NCBI RefSeq assembly: GCF_007970805.1
Contig: NZ_CP042433.1
Coordinates: 3,038,001-3,102,000, forward strand
Length of the DNA stretch: 64,000 nucleotides
DNA from: Flavisolibacter ginsenosidimutans
Lineage (GTDB): Bacteria; Bacteroidota; Bacteroidia; Chitinophagales; Chitinophagaceae
Direction: 5' to 3'
This document shows positions 25,716-34,954 of the stretch, piece after piece. Both the position numbers and the translations under genes were made by a program. A model generated the notes under the pieces. That model saw nothing but the letters and a program-made list of their open reading frames with translations, had not been told where the DNA came from and did not search any database. Every line of letters begins with the position of its first letter. Positions within the stretch are counted from its first letter, which is position 1.

Positions 25716-25781
25716 TTTGGTAAAGATTTGGTGATGCGGAAAAGGGTATGCAAAACGGATGCTACGATTTTACCCGCTCGC

Positions 25782-26174
25782 CTACACGCAATGCAACATC
25801 CGGGGAATGAGCGGGTTGTACTCGCTCATCCTGACCGGTTTCACTACGCAGCTGGCTGCGCCAAAGCGAAGCGCCCGATTCATTTCTTCTACGTCGTTGG
25901 ACGTGCTCCACACCACCACCGGAATTGTACAAAAGCGAGGCGTGAGCTTTAAACGCTTCAGCAGTTCAAACCCGGTCATGCCCGGCATGTTCACATCTGT
26001 GACAACAAGTACAGGCAGCTCGCCGCTTTCTTTTACACTGAACAAGTACTGCAAAAAGGGTTCGACGGACGAAAAGGCAAAAACAGGTTCTATTCCAGCG
26101 GCTTCGAAGGCGTCTCGGAGCAAGCCCCGGTCATCGGGGTCGTCGTCGACAATCACAACACGAAAAGCAATCAT
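25782..26174 (-). CDS. Single-domain response regulator (Rcp1/CheY-like)
   Basis: 130 residues starting at MIAFRVVIVDDDPDD; an upstream ATG adds 11 unlikely residues. Receiver residues are complete: acidic triad VDDDPDD, phosphoacceptor Asp in VTDVNMPGM, Ser/Thr in VVWSTS, Lys in CVVKPV. The EE-MNRALRFGA insertion is typical of the Rcp1 subgroup that pairs with hybrid or phytochrome-like kinases. There is no output domain. A related regulator lies divergently at 26973; no kinase is adjacent. Confidence 0.88.
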   Translation of the reverse strand: MIAFRVVIVDDDPDDRGLLRDAFEAAGIEPVFAFSSVEPFLQYLFSVKESGELPVLVVTDVNMPGMTGFELLKRLKLTPRFCTIPVVVWSTSNDVEEMNRALRFGAASCVVKPVRMSEYNPLIPRMLHCV

Positions 26175-26278
26175 TTGGATGGCTTGTTTGAAAGAGAAAA
26201 TAAGCAAGTTTTTCAGACCGTCAAAGCGTTTGTGGATAAGTAAACAAAGAAAGAATAGTGTCCGGCTGGATTAAACCC

Positions 26279-26309
26279 AAAAATGAGCCCCCTGATAAAC
26301 AGAGGGGCT
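26279..26309 (-). terminator. Intrinsic terminator after the hypothetical gene at 26432
   Basis: AGCCCC...GGGGCT stem; on the minus strand followed by CATTTTT. It separates the hypothetical gene from the downstream response regulator. Confidence 0.6.
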
Positions 26310-26431
26310 AACTGAGATGGTAGTTCGATTGGCCAACAGCCAAAGTGAATATAGCATACAACGGCCAAACCCAAGCTCAACAGGGAGATTTCATTTTGTG
26401 CCTGCGATTCCCGCACAGCCGGCAGTCTTTG

Positions 26432-26803
26432 CTAATGTTCCCCTTTCTTGCAACCAAGGAGCAGCCCTTCCTCTTTAAGCTTTCCCAATGCGTCCTGTAT
26501 GACGTGCAGGTTGCCGTCTTTGATGCCTCTGAGCGAAAGGGGCTTTTCATTTTCTATTACAAAACAAAGCTCCGTGGGCAGGTTTGCTACCGCCAGCTCC
26601 GGCCCGTGGAGTTGCGGCATAAGGATATACGTTTCCCCGTCCTGGTAAAGGTCAAAGGTGACGGGGTGTTGGCTGATAACATTACCGGCCCGCTTGTAAG
26701 GCACCTCGATGGTCAGGGTTGCGAGCTTCTTTTTCACGGTACAAGGGTTTAAACTGAGCGGTTGCAAGAGCAAAGAGAGTGCCCCAAAAGTGGCGTGAAG
26801 CAA
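26432..26803 (-). CDS. Hypothetical protein
   Basis: Up to 123 residues from the ATG at 26803. A GTG at 26737 giving 101 residues (VKKKLATLTIEVPYKRAGNV) may be the true start, since the residues before it look non-coding. The body is beta-rich (VTFDLYQDGETYILMPQLHG; LPTELCFVIENEKPLSL) and ends with an amphipathic helix and a basic tail. No known domain. A terminator follows at 26279-26309. Confidence 0.5.
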   Translation of the reverse strand: MLHATFGALSLLLQPLSLNPCTVKKKLATLTIEVPYKRAGNVISQHPVTFDLYQDGETYILMPQLHGPELAVANLPTELCFVIENEKPLSLRGIKDGNLHVIQDALGKLKEEGLLLGCKKGEH

Positions 26804-26972
26804 CCCTCACAGAAAAGAAAATGTGAAACTCGACGAACCCTGAGAGCGAAACAGTATTCAACGCACTTTATGCTCGTTTAAAAGAGTCCGCAACCGCCTT
26901 TGTCTAAGCGTATTTAAGCCAGCGTTCGGTGTGTTTAATTTTGGGCTTCAACAACCCGAAAACGTGTGCAGA

Positions 26973-27392
26973 ATGAAACCGGTGAAAAACACAACCATCC
27001 TTTACATGGACGATGACGGAGACGACATCGAGTTATTGCGCGATGCGTTCCATTCGCTTGACCCCGCCTTTCGTCTTCTGGAAGCAAGCAACGGCGAAGA
27101 AGGACTTCAAAAACTTCACGCGTTAAAACAGAATGGTGCGCTTCCTTGCCTGATTGTACTCGATTTGAACATGCCCAAACTCGGTGGCCGCGAAACCCTT
27201 CGGCGCATCAAAGAAGACGGTTTTCTTTCGAAAATCCCGGTGGTTGTTTTCAGCACGTCTGACAGCGAAAAAGACAAAGGGCACTTTCAACGTGAAGCGG
27301 TTGAATACATCACCAAGCCCGTCGAATACGCCCTGTTTTTACAAGCCGCAAAACGCCTACTCAACTACTGCGAAAGTCAGGTTCAAATGTGA
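26973..27392 (+). CDS. Single-domain response regulator (Rcp1/CheY-like)
   Basis: 139 residues starting at MKPVKNTTILYMDDDGDD. Complete receiver: acidic DDD, phosphoacceptor in IVLDLNMPKLGG, Ser/Thr in VVFSTSDSEKDK, Lys in YITKPVEY. It belongs to the Rcp1 subgroup (long loop after the Thr). Stand-alone output-less regulator, paralogous to the one at 25782 but on the opposite strand. It may act in a phosphorelay with the orphan kinases encoded downstream; that is inference. Confidence 0.9.
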   Translation: MKPVKNTTILYMDDDGDDIELLRDAFHSLDPAFRLLEASNGEEGLQKLHALKQNGALPCLIVLDLNMPKLGGRETLRRIKEDGFLSKIPVVVFSTSDSEKDKGHFQREAVEYITKPVEYALFLQAAKRLLNYCESQVQM

Positions 27393-27501
27393 GGAAGGGC
27401 TGTTTGCTCTATTAGTTGCTGACAAAGAATTGAGGTTAGGCCAAGCTTCGCCAAAGCGTAGCGCAACAACCAGCGCGAACGCTTAGCTTACATCCTTAAA
27501 G

Positions 27502-27528
27502 AAAAAAGCCTCCGTTACGAGCGGAGGC
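27502..27528 (-). terminator. Intrinsic terminator of the Lys-rich peptide gene
   Basis: GCCTCCG/CGGAGGC stem, followed on the minus strand by TTTTTTC. It ends 27 bases after the stop codon of the gene at 27555. Confidence 0.8.
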
Positions 27529-27554
27529 CGGGCTGCGTTACGACGCCGGTTGGC

Positions 27555-27782
27555 TTACCCTTTTTTTGTTTCGGATTTGACTTTGACGCCGCTGTATTTT
27601 TTGTGTTTGGGACGAACGAGGTTGTGCACCTTTTGGGTCGGCGTGGAGGTTCTTTTCAGCTTCTTTTTGTGGTGCTTGTTTTCCACCTTTACTTTTTTGC
27701 CGGTGGCTTTGACTTCTGTTTGCGCCGAGGCGGCAAAACCAAGTGCAGAGAAGAAGAGCAGTGAAAGGAGAATCTTTTTCAT
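27555..27782 (-). CDS. Small secreted Lys-rich protein (copy 1)
   Basis: 75 residues: signal peptide MKKILLSLLFFSALGFAASA, then a very basic mature part (KKVKVENKHHKKKLKRTSTP) ending TQKVHNLVRPKHKKYSGVKV. A paralogue of the same length lies at 40080-40307; PxQKVHNLVRPKHKKYSGVK is unchanged between them. The charge and export suggest binding to anionic envelope polymers or nucleic acid, but no function is known. A terminator follows directly. Confidence 0.75.
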   Translation of the reverse strand: MKKILLSLLFFSALGFAASAQTEVKATGKKVKVENKHHKKKLKRTSTPTQKVHNLVRPKHKKYSGVKVKSETKKG

Positions 27783-27836
27783 AAAGAGGTTTTTTTGTCC
27801 AGCTATGCAAAGGAAGGGCCGGGCTCGTTGAAAAAA

Positions 27837-27900
27837 GGCCGCATAAAAATGCAGCCCGTAGTAAAATCCAATATCCTATGAAAAACCTGCGGCAAAGATG
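27837..27900. repeat. Intergenic repeat, copy 1 of a 64-bp element
   Basis: Begins GGCCGCATAAAAATGCAGCC, which folds into a GGC-GCAT / ATGC-GCC hairpin with an AAAA loop. A second copy at 38531-38594 matches at 58 of 64 positions, and weaker similarity continues about 60 bases further in both. Both copies sit between unrelated genes. Confidence 0.7.
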
Positions 27901-27940
27901 AGCGTCAAACAAATGAAGACAACCCCGGAATTCTCCCGAA

Positions 27941-28333
27941 ATGCGTGTGAAAATCCACCGAAGCACTGGAATATCCTTACCGCTTCATTTCGGTTTAACT
28001 TCGAGGAAGCTTGCCTCTAATGGTTGGATAGAAAGCGAGAACGTTTTTGGCCGTTGTCTTGTTTGCCCCGAACCGGAACGCAAACGCATCATTAGCGCTT
28101 TGGCCGATGCCTTATTAAATTGGTGCATTACCAGCAATCAGTCCCGCACTTTTTCGCTGATGGAAACACTGGCTGTTGCCATAAGTGACAATGCCAATCA
28201 AGTGGCTTACGCCATTCGTGCCGAGCTTGATACCGCTACAGACAGAAGGGCTAATCCGTTTATTTATGAAACCTCAACAGCGAAAATTTTCCTTACGCCG
28301 TCTGTTTCCGGTTCCATTAAAGGAGTTTCATGA
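27941..28333 (+). CDS. Doubtful hypothetical protein
   Basis: A 130-residue frame whose second half (LMETLAVAISDNANQVAYAI) looks protein-like, while the first third overlaps the extended intergenic repeat and is basic and irregular. No known domain and no supporting signal. It may be a chance frame or a degraded gene. Confidence 0.25.
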   Translation: MRVKIHRSTGISLPLHFGLTSRKLASNGWIESENVFGRCLVCPEPERKRIISALADALLNWCITSNQSRTFSLMETLAVAISDNANQVAYAIRAELDTATDRRANPFIYETSTAKIFLTPSVSGSIKGVS

Positions 28334-28654
28334 AATGCAAAAGCATTGGATGATGCGGCTGCATATCATGGATTGGCCAATTGAAATATGAGCATTAATT
28401 ATGAAACTGATACGCATGGCGAATCTGTTTTTTTAATTCTTCCACTGATAGTGTGTCGATTGCCCTGTGTAATATCCGGTGACAGTTGGCACCGGGTCGC
28501 CCAGGGTTGTTTTTGTTTGCACTTTAAAGGCGACCAGCGGTGAGCGGTGATGACATTCGATGTACCCTTGCCCTAATTCTCCGTAGGCTTTTCAAAGTTA
28601 AAGACCCAAGGCTTCACAAGCAAGGTAGCCAAGCAGCGACAGGGCCTGCTGCTT

Positions 28655-29164
28655 TTATCGTTTTACCCCAGGTTTGAACCATTGTTTTTGAACTGCGTAG
28701 CTTAGTGGGAGAAAATATTTGCGATATAGAAAAACGTAAACAAGACTGCTCACGGCAACACTGATAACCATGCTTGCGGCCACGTCAATTACGTGGTGTA
28801 CGCCGACGTAAACCCGCGTACACGCCACCAACAGCGTCAAGGCCCAAAGCAGCACGCTACGTTTGGAATTAAAAAAGGCAACCGTTGCCGCAAGGCAAGA
28901 GACCAGCAGGACGTGATCGGAAGGAAATCCGTTTTCCGTATCGTGGGCAATCAGCGGAACAAAATGTCCCTCGACAAAGGGTCGCGGATCAAAGTAAAAC
29001 AACCCGGCAAGCAGGGCGACGCTGTAGCTAATCAGGGCAACGGATAGGCCAAAGAAAACAAGCTGAATTTGCGTACTTCTTGCCTGTAAGAGAAAATAAA
29101 TGCCGGCAATAAGAAAACAGACAAGATACAAGTCGTTGGCACAAAGGATAAAAAACCGGTCCAT
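28655..29164 (-). CDS. PAP2-family phosphatase
   Basis: 169 residues, about five membrane spans. PAP2 motifs: DPRPF (motif 1, in which the usual upstream Lys is not obvious), GFPSDHVLL (motif 2; PSDH where most have PSGH) and RVYVGVHHVIDV (motif 3 with the catalytic His and Asp). Members dephosphorylate lipid pyrophosphates such as undecaprenyl pyrophosphate, or phosphatidic acid; the short length fits the BcrC-like type. Divergent from the upstream HK gene and without a partner. Confidence 0.8.
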   Translation of the reverse strand: MDRFFILCANDLYLVCFLIAGIYFLLQARSTQIQLVFFGLSVALISYSVALLAGLFYFDPRPFVEGHFVPLIAHDTENGFPSDHVLLVSCLAATVAFFNSKRSVLLWALTLLVACTRVYVGVHHVIDVAASMVISVAVSSLVYVFLYRKYFLPLSYAVQKQWFKPGVKR

Positions 29165-29609
29165 GCAGGAAAAGTAGAGAGAATTCAGGCAGACAGAAAC
29201 AGGATTGCCTTGCTTTCAAAAAAACTTAACATCCATCGCGCCGGGAACTGAGGACAAGCAAACCTCCTCTCATCTTCGGTTTGTTCCGCCGCCAACTTTT
29301 GCTGTCAGGAAATCACCTCCGTCTATTGAATTTGGTGCGTCAAACGAACGTCTGCCAAACCGTTTATATCGGTGAAAATCAAAGAACCGCTGTGCATAAA
29401 AACATTACACGGCAACGAAAGCTTCGAAACGAAAGAGGCCAAACAGAATTAATTGTTACAAACACCGGTTTTGCGCCCTGCTTTGTGCGCGGTCATTTGC
29501 AATGCAGTGAATTTAATGTTTTCTTTGAATGCAAATCCGATTCCATGACCGCGCCGAAATCTCCGCTTGGCTTTTCCGCTTATTCTTTCTTTTTCAACCC
29601 TCACCAGCC
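29165..29609. other. Promoter region of the orphan kinase, no gene seen
   Basis: A 110-residue frame beginning at a TTG in this region has no protein character. Two divergent genes flank the stretch, so it must hold their promoters. No consensus promoter was identified with confidence. Confidence 0.4.
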
Positions 29610-31229
29610 ATGAATAGCCTGAAGTCAAAAACCGGTCGCATTGTCTTCTCCGTTTCGACCCTCTGCCTTTTTTTGTTGGCCATGATATGGGTAAGCTATT
29701 GTCGCCAACGATCGTTTGATAAGAGCGATACCATCCGGTTTGCCATAGAAAGAAATTCTAACCTGGCGGTCGCATTGGAGCAATATGTAATCCGAACGCT
29801 GCACAATGCAGATGCGGTGTTACAGGTTGTAAAAATGGAGTATGCCGACAAGGGCGAATCACTGGACCTGAAAAATTTATTGAAACGAATATCCATAAGC
29901 CAGGATATCGATGATTGTGTTTCCATTATTGGTCCTGACGGCCGGCTGAAGATGGCAAACGTTGCCTTCCCGGGTCATGCGGCGGCTGATTTTTCAGACC
30001 AGCCGTATTTTATTTTTCATTCCCAAAACAATAGCGATTCCTTGCTGATCAGCGAACCCCGGGTATCAAGAGCTAGTGGAAAACCCGTGATTGTCATCAG
30101 TCGCAGACTCTATGATGAAAAAGGTGGATTTGCCGGTGTGGTTACCCTTGAAATCCAGCCGTCTGTTTTCACTTCCTTTTATGCGCAGGCGCATCCCTTG
30201 CAAAATGACATCATCTCACTGATAGCGCCCGATGGCATGACCTATGCCCGCAGAACCGGCGACGTCGAAAGCTCCGGGGAGGACGTCCATAAAAGCCCCT
30301 TGTTTCGGCATGTGGCGCAGTGTGCCGATAGCTTTTATTTTGCACCGGACGCGATCAGGCATATTCCAACCTGGTTCAGTTACCGCAAGCTTAACGACTA
30401 CGCGATCATTGCTACCGTCGGAAGTTCGGAAGCCAATATTCTCGTTGATTTTACAAACCGGCAGCCTCGGTTTATTATACCCCGGGTTATTATATCCCTT
30501 TTTATTGTCCTGTTTTCTTTGTTCGGTGCCCAGTTTCTCTTACGCCGACGCAAACTCGCGGATCGGCTTTTGGCGGAAGAAGAAAAGTACCGGCGTCTTC
30601 TTACGCAGCAGATGGTCGCCGTGCAGGAGCGGGAACGGGAATGGATTGGCCGCGAACTGCATGACAATGTGAACCAGGTGCTGACGACCGTAAAGCTTTA
30701 CCTGGAAATAGCAGCAAGGGAAGAAGGAAGTCCCCTGATACCAAGAAGTATGCAATTGGTGAATCGTTCGATCACCGAGATCCGCAATCTATCGCACCAG
30801 TTGTCTGCACCCACGTTGGGCACCGGTTCACTGGTTGATTCCATCAATGCACTGATTGAAACCGTGGCTTTTTCCAACCACTTGCAGTTTGCGTTTGATT
30901 ATTCCGGATACACCGGTGTTGTGATGAGCCAGAAACTTGCCCTCTACCGCATTTTGCAGGAGCAGTTGACAAACATTGTAAAACACGCACAGGCCACGCA
31001 TGTCTGGATATCACTTTTTGGGAAAGACGATAACGTCATACTAACCGTGAGAGATAACGGGAAAGGTTTTGATGCCACTTCGAAGACCCGCGGAATGGGA
31101 ATTACTAATATTATCAGTCGCGCCAAAGTGTTTGATGGTACCGTACAGATTGAAACTGCTCCCCAAAATGGATGTTTGTTAACGGTTACCATGTCCAGGC
31201 AGGTCGTGGAAGAACGGAGCGTTCATTGA
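29610..31229 (+). CDS. Orphan sensor histidine kinase with Cache-like periplasmic domain
   Basis: 539 residues from MNSLKSKTGRIVF. Membrane helix at about 13-32, then a ~260-residue periplasmic region resembling a dCache/PDC sensor (DDCVSIIGPDGRLKMAN; YFIFHSQNN; KPVIVISRRLYDEKGGFAG), a second membrane helix near 300-322 and a cytoplasmic HisKA_3 segment EREREWIGRELHDNVNQVL. The ATPase domain has YRILQEQLTNIVKHAQATHV and DNGKGF. No cognate regulator is adjacent; the two Rcp1-type regulators a few kb away are possible partners. The ligand is unknown. Confidence 0.92.
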   Translation: MNSLKSKTGRIVFSVSTLCLFLLAMIWVSYCRQRSFDKSDTIRFAIERNSNLAVALEQYVIRTLHNADAVLQVVKMEYADKGESLDLKNLLKRISISQDIDDCVSIIGPDGRLKMANVAFPGHAAADFSDQPYFIFHSQNNSDSLLISEPRVSRASGKPVIVISRRLYDEKGGFAGVVTLEIQPSVFTSFYAQAHPLQNDIISLIAPDGMTYARRTGDVESSGEDVHKSPLFRHVAQCADSFYFAPDAIRHIPTWFSYRKLNDYAIIATVGSSEANILVDFTNRQPRFIIPRVIISLFIVLFSLFGAQFLLRRRKLADRLLAEEEKYRRLLTQQMVAVQEREREWIGRELHDNVNQVLTTVKLYLEIAAREEGSPLIPRSMQLVNRSITEIRNLSHQLSAPTLGTGSLVDSINALIETVAFSNHLQFAFDYSGYTGVVMSQKLALYRILQEQLTNIVKHAQATHVWISLFGKDDNVILTVRDNGKGFDATSKTRGMGITNIISRAKVFDGTVQIETAPQNGCLLTVTMSRQVVEERSVH

Positions 31230-31245
31230 TGCACCCAAGCAGGTT

Positions 31246-31269
31246 GTAGGCGTATTCGTTTTATACGCC
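31246..31269. terminator. Hairpin between the kinase and T9SS genes
   Basis: AGGCGTAT-TCGTTTT-ATACGCCT, an 8-bp perfect stem directly after the kinase stop codon. The T-tail is weak. Confidence 0.4.
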
Positions 31270-31285
31270 TGGCTTTCTATATTTG
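31249..31285 (+). promoter_or_regulatory. Promoter of the T9SS protein gene
   Basis: TATATTTG (31278-31285) fits the Bacteroidota -7 box exactly. The best -33 is ATTC about 20 bases upstream, inside the hairpin. The leader to the ATG at 31330 is about 40 bases. Confidence 0.4.
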
Positions 31286-31329
31286 CGGCATTCGCTGTAA
31301 AAACCAAAACTGCAGCCCAATATCTTAAT

Positions 31330-32355
31330 ATGAAAAACAAATTTATTCTGCCTTCGCGGGCCCTGCTGGCTCGTAATGTAATCAGCGCTTTCTTCTTCCT
31401 TTCCGTTTCTTTTACGGCCAAGACTCAAATTATTTGGAGTACCGGCAGTATGAATTTCACGCAATCAGGCGCCGGCCAGTATGACGCCATTTCGCCTCAG
31501 ACCCATCTTGGTCGAACTACAGTGCTTAATAACCTCATTTGCCAAAACGTGTCCGGTCAGCAGCCCTGCAATTTCAATGTGTGCAATACCCAATGGGCTT
31601 ACGGCAGCATCGCCAATTGGAATACTTTATCGTACAATACGCTTTATACCACCAACGGATGCGACCCTACAGCCATGATCGGGCGGCCGATGGTCCTGCA
31701 TCTGCTGGCCGAAAACGTTTACCTGCAAGTGACGTTTAACTCGTGGACTGCCGGCAGTCCCGGATTTTCCTATAACCGCACAACCGGCAGCCTCTTACCG
31801 GTCCTGCTTTCCAAATTCAGTGGCCGTAGGAGCGGCAACGCTGGCGCCCTTGCCTGGACGACCGAGACAGAGATCAATTGCAATTACTTTACCGTGCAAC
31901 GCAGTAGCAACGGAACCGATTATCAAACGATCGGTACTGTAATGACAAAAGCAGCCGGTGGCAACAGTAGCACGCCACTTGACTACGACTATTTGGACCC
32001 GCACCCGCTAAGCGGCAATAATTATTACCGCCTGGAGCAGTTGGACAGAGACGGCAAAAAAGAATACAGTCCTGTGGTAAAGCTGGCGTTTGGCAGTACT
32101 GAAAGTTCCTATAGGATCGTTCAAAATCCCGTTGCCGGGCGTATCGATTTAGTCATCTTCTCCTCCATCAGCAAGACCGTCACCATCAAGATTGTTAGCA
32201 TGGAAGGCCGGGTCGTCAAGACTTTGATCAAGCAAATCACCAGTGGCGATAATAATTTGCAGGTGGGGCTGGAAAACCTGCCTAACGGGCTGTATGTGCT
32301 GCAGGTATGTGAAGAGGGGAAACATGCTTTCACCGACAAGGTGGTAAAGCAATAA
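31330..32355 (+). CDS. T9SS-targeted secreted protein
   Basis: 341 residues. Signal peptide about 1-33, an N-terminal domain containing several Cys (ICQNVSGQQPCNFNVCN), then a repeat-like module (ETEINCNYFTVQRSSNGTDY ... YYRLEQLDRDGKKEYS) that in Bacteroidota precedes the T9SS C-terminal domain. The C-terminal domain (IVQNPVAGRIDLVI; GRVVKTLIK; LPNGLYVLQV) ends in a conserved VKQ. The protein is secreted and probably attached at the cell surface. Its binding target is unknown. Confidence 0.85.
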   Translation: MKNKFILPSRALLARNVISAFFFLSVSFTAKTQIIWSTGSMNFTQSGAGQYDAISPQTHLGRTTVLNNLICQNVSGQQPCNFNVCNTQWAYGSIANWNTLSYNTLYTTNGCDPTAMIGRPMVLHLLAENVYLQVTFNSWTAGSPGFSYNRTTGSLLPVLLSKFSGRRSGNAGALAWTTETEINCNYFTVQRSSNGTDYQTIGTVMTKAAGGNSSTPLDYDYLDPHPLSGNNYYRLEQLDRDGKKEYSPVVKLAFGSTESSYRIVQNPVAGRIDLVIFSSISKTVTIKIVSMEGRVVKTLIKQITSGDNNLQVGLENLPNGLYVLQVCEEGKHAFTDKVVKQ

Positions 32356-32881
32356 CCGCTTTCCCTTGCCCTTCATCACTTGGCCCAAGCTCAATGCGCA
32401 ATGGGACGAACGATAACCAAGATTTTGTTAGATCGAGGAAAGCGAATAAATAACAAGACCCGTACAAAACAACAGCCGGCAAACAGGCTTCTGACTTGCA
32501 TTAAATTACAAGACGTTTAGCCGCCCTGTTTAGCGTAGCATGTACAAAAACAGCCTCTCCAAAAGAAGAGGCTGAACTTACCATGGTTGCGACGCGCAAA
32601 GGGCTGTTGGTGAAAATAAGGGTGTTTCCTTAATTACGACGCTTACTCTCTTTACTTCATTCCGTTAGAACATGTGAAGGTAAAAAACGAACCTTTCGTG
32701 ACTTGCTTGTGTAATCCCCTGCGGCATTTTCTCCATCGGACTTAAACAATGCTTAGGCGAATCATTCCGCTGCTTTGACGATATTGATCAAAATCATGGA
32801 AACAATACAATTCTTTTACATGCGCTAAGAAGCGTAAGGTTGTCTCAACAATTACCTTTCTTGGTTCGTTTAACACTCCCC
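32356..32881. other. Intergenic region with orphan minus-strand terminator-like hairpin
   Basis: AGCCTC (32552-32557) and GAGGCT (32568-32573) form a hairpin that on the minus strand is followed by GTTTTTG. No minus-strand gene is recognised upstream; a 23-codon frame (32736 to 32665) is the only candidate. Nothing else recognised. Confidence 0.5.
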
Positions 32882-34567
32882 ATGAAATCAACGCTATTTT
32901 TAAGGCCTTGCTTTGAGCAAAAGCTGCTTCCTATCTTTTTGGTTCTTTTTTCCATTATCACCTCCCTGGCGACCCTTGTCTACAAAAACAACCAGGTTCA
33001 CCAGCGTACTTCCGTCTTGGTTGAACACACAAAGGACGTCCTTTACAATACCGAAGAAATATCCAGTTCGATCAAGGAGCTTGAATCCGCTGTCCGGGGA
33101 TATGTTATAACGGGCGATAGCGCTTTTTTATCGCCCTTCCTTGCCAACAGCAAAACCATCAATGCCGGCATCCGAAAGCTGTCTATCCTTACTGAAAATG
33201 ACCCCCTTCAACAGGTAAGAATAGATAGCTTACACCTGTTGACGGAGAAAAGGACGAAGGCTGCCCTGCTCACGCTGGAACTGCGAAATACTCATGGGAT
33301 GGAGGGTGCACAGAAATACATTCAAACCAAAGCCGGCTTTCACCTTACCCGTCAACTGGATGCGCTGCTAAACCGCATTGAGGCCGCAGAGGAAGCGCTT
33401 TTAACCCTTCGAAAGCAGGCCAATGACGAAAGCAACCAACGATTTTTCGCCTTTTATTTTTTACTGATTGCGGTATTACTGGCAACGCTTGTTGTTTCTT
33501 TTGTTGCGTTGAGAAAAAATCTTACCGCCCGAAAAAAAGCCGAAGAATCGCTGCGGGAAAACAAGGTCCTTCTGCGATCCATTATCGACAACACCAGCTC
33601 CCTGATCTATGTCAAAGACGACAAAGGTCGGTTTACGTTGGTGAACAAAGCCTTTGAAAAGAAATACAAGCTTACGAGCGGGCAGGCAATTGGAAAAACA
33701 GCCTTCGACCTTGCACCGACCCGCTACGCTCGTAAATACGACCTGAACGATCAAACGGTTTTGCGCGACGGCCGGCTGCTTGAAGTGGAGGAAGACGCGG
33801 TGATTGAAGGGAAATTGCATCACTTTTATTCGGTAAAATTTCCCCTGCAAAAAAGGAACGGGAAAAATTACGGGGTGGCCGGTATTGCCACGGACCTTAC
33901 CGATTTGATGACAAAGAAGCAGGTGGAAAAGCAAAAAGAAATTATCGAAACCACCGTGGACGCGCAGGAAAAAGAAAGAAAGCACCTCTCTACCGAACTG
34001 CACGACAACATCAATCAGCTGTTGGCTTCTGCTAAGCTGATGCTGGACGCCGCCAAAACCAATCCAGAGCTGCACGATATCTGCTTGCGCAAATGTGAAG
34101 AGGCAATTGGAGAAGGCATTTCAGAGATCCGTAATTTGTCACATGCTCTCGCCGCGCCCTCTTTTGCCGCAGGAGGCTTTACCAGCGCCGTAAAGGATTT
34201 GGCCGACCGGATCAATTTAAGCGGAAAGATAAACGTACAGACCTCCCTTTGCACGGAGGATGAAATCAACCCGTTGTCCGAAAAGGCAAAGATTGCCCTG
34301 TACCGCATTATTCAGGAGCAGATGAACAATACCCTAAAATATGCCAAGGCAAGCGGTATCCACATTGAAGTAAAGCCCCAAAATAAAAAGGTGTACCTGC
34401 GGATTGCCGACGACGGTGTAGGGTTCAATCCTGGCGAAAAAGCAAAAGGCATCGGCCTGCGCAACATCGAAAACCGCATTGAGTTTTTTTCCGGTAAGAT
34501 GAACCTTGTCTCTTCTCCCAATAAGGGCTGTGTGCTGCAAGTCGAACTCCCTATGTCATGCAATTAA
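32882..34567 (+). CDS. Sensor histidine kinase: CHASE3, PAS and HisKA_3 domains
   Basis: 561 residues from the ATG at 32882 (an upstream TTG at 32840 in frame is less likely). Two membrane helices bracket a CHASE3-type periplasmic domain (residues ~30-190; ELESAVRGYVITGDSAFLSP is characteristic). A PAS domain follows (RSIIDNTSSLIYVKDDKGRF ... FDLAPTRYARKYD), then HisKA_3 (QEKERKHLSTELHDNINQLL) and the ATPase domain (YRIIQEQMNNTLKYAKASG; DDGVGF). Orphan kinase, no adjacent regulator. Its phosphoacceptor region is very like that of the kinase at 29610. Confidence 0.92.
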   Translation: MKSTLFLRPCFEQKLLPIFLVLFSIITSLATLVYKNNQVHQRTSVLVEHTKDVLYNTEEISSSIKELESAVRGYVITGDSAFLSPFLANSKTINAGIRKLSILTENDPLQQVRIDSLHLLTEKRTKAALLTLELRNTHGMEGAQKYIQTKAGFHLTRQLDALLNRIEAAEEALLTLRKQANDESNQRFFAFYFLLIAVLLATLVVSFVALRKNLTARKKAEESLRENKVLLRSIIDNTSSLIYVKDDKGRFTLVNKAFEKKYKLTSGQAIGKTAFDLAPTRYARKYDLNDQTVLRDGRLLEVEEDAVIEGKLHHFYSVKFPLQKRNGKNYGVAGIATDLTDLMTKKQVEKQKEIIETTVDAQEKERKHLSTELHDNINQLLASAKLMLDAAKTNPELHDICLRKCEEAIGEGISEIRNLSHALAAPSFAAGGFTSAVKDLADRINLSGKINVQTSLCTEDEINPLSEKAKIALYRIIQEQMNNTLKYAKASGIHIEVKPQNKKVYLRIADDGVGFNPGEKAKGIGLRNIENRIEFFSGKMNLVSSPNKGCVLQVELPMSCN

Positions 34568-34954
34568 CAGGCGTTCTTTGGAAATCTTCCACTCTGTGAA
34601 GCCTTGGACACAATCGCGTCATCGTCTCCGGTCTTTGTTTTGCACTGGATGATTACCTTGTTCGAACTCCTATAGCGTTTTCAAAAAACCAAAAGTGCTA
34701 TGTGTACATGAAAAGCCCCTCATAAAGACAAGAGGCAAAATCCACTAAAGCAAAAATTCTATCCTCTGATGTCTTAAAGTTACAAAAAAGCCTCCCGCAG
34801 AGAACAAGAGGCGTCTTCGAAATTAACTTTGCACACATAATGTAAGCTGATACAATATGCGGAATAAATAAAATTGTTCACTTACTGCGCTTGCAAAAGC
34901 GAGTACATTATTATCCGGCAGAGCGAGGATGGTCTGTCAATTGTAAAGTCCTGC
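34568..34954. other. Intergenic region with two minus-strand hairpins
   Basis: Two terminator-like hairpins with A-runs on the plus strand: GCCCCT...AGAGGC (34715-34736) and GCCTC...GAGGC (34790-34812). Both would end minus-strand transcripts of the gene at 34955. Nothing else recognised. Confidence 0.5.
34784..34812 (-). terminator. Intrinsic terminator of the gene at 34955
   Basis: GCCTC/GAGGC stem followed on the minus strand by TTTTTTG. Confidence 0.55.

Noticed and set aside
25437..25952. 171-residue plus frame opposite the response regulator
   Set aside because: Antisense to two genes, no domain, typical of mirrored coding sequence.
27538..27966. 142-residue minus frame overlapping the Lys-rich peptide gene
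   Set aside because: The Lys-rich frame has a signal peptide and a paralogue; this one has neither.
29281..29613. 110-residue plus frame before the orphan kinase
   Set aside because: No ATG, no protein character.
10880..34812. All GCCTC...GAGGC hairpins as one mobile family
   Set aside because: Most lie directly after a minus-strand gene and have a T-run in that direction, so they are ordinary terminators; only those with conserved tails are kept as repeats.
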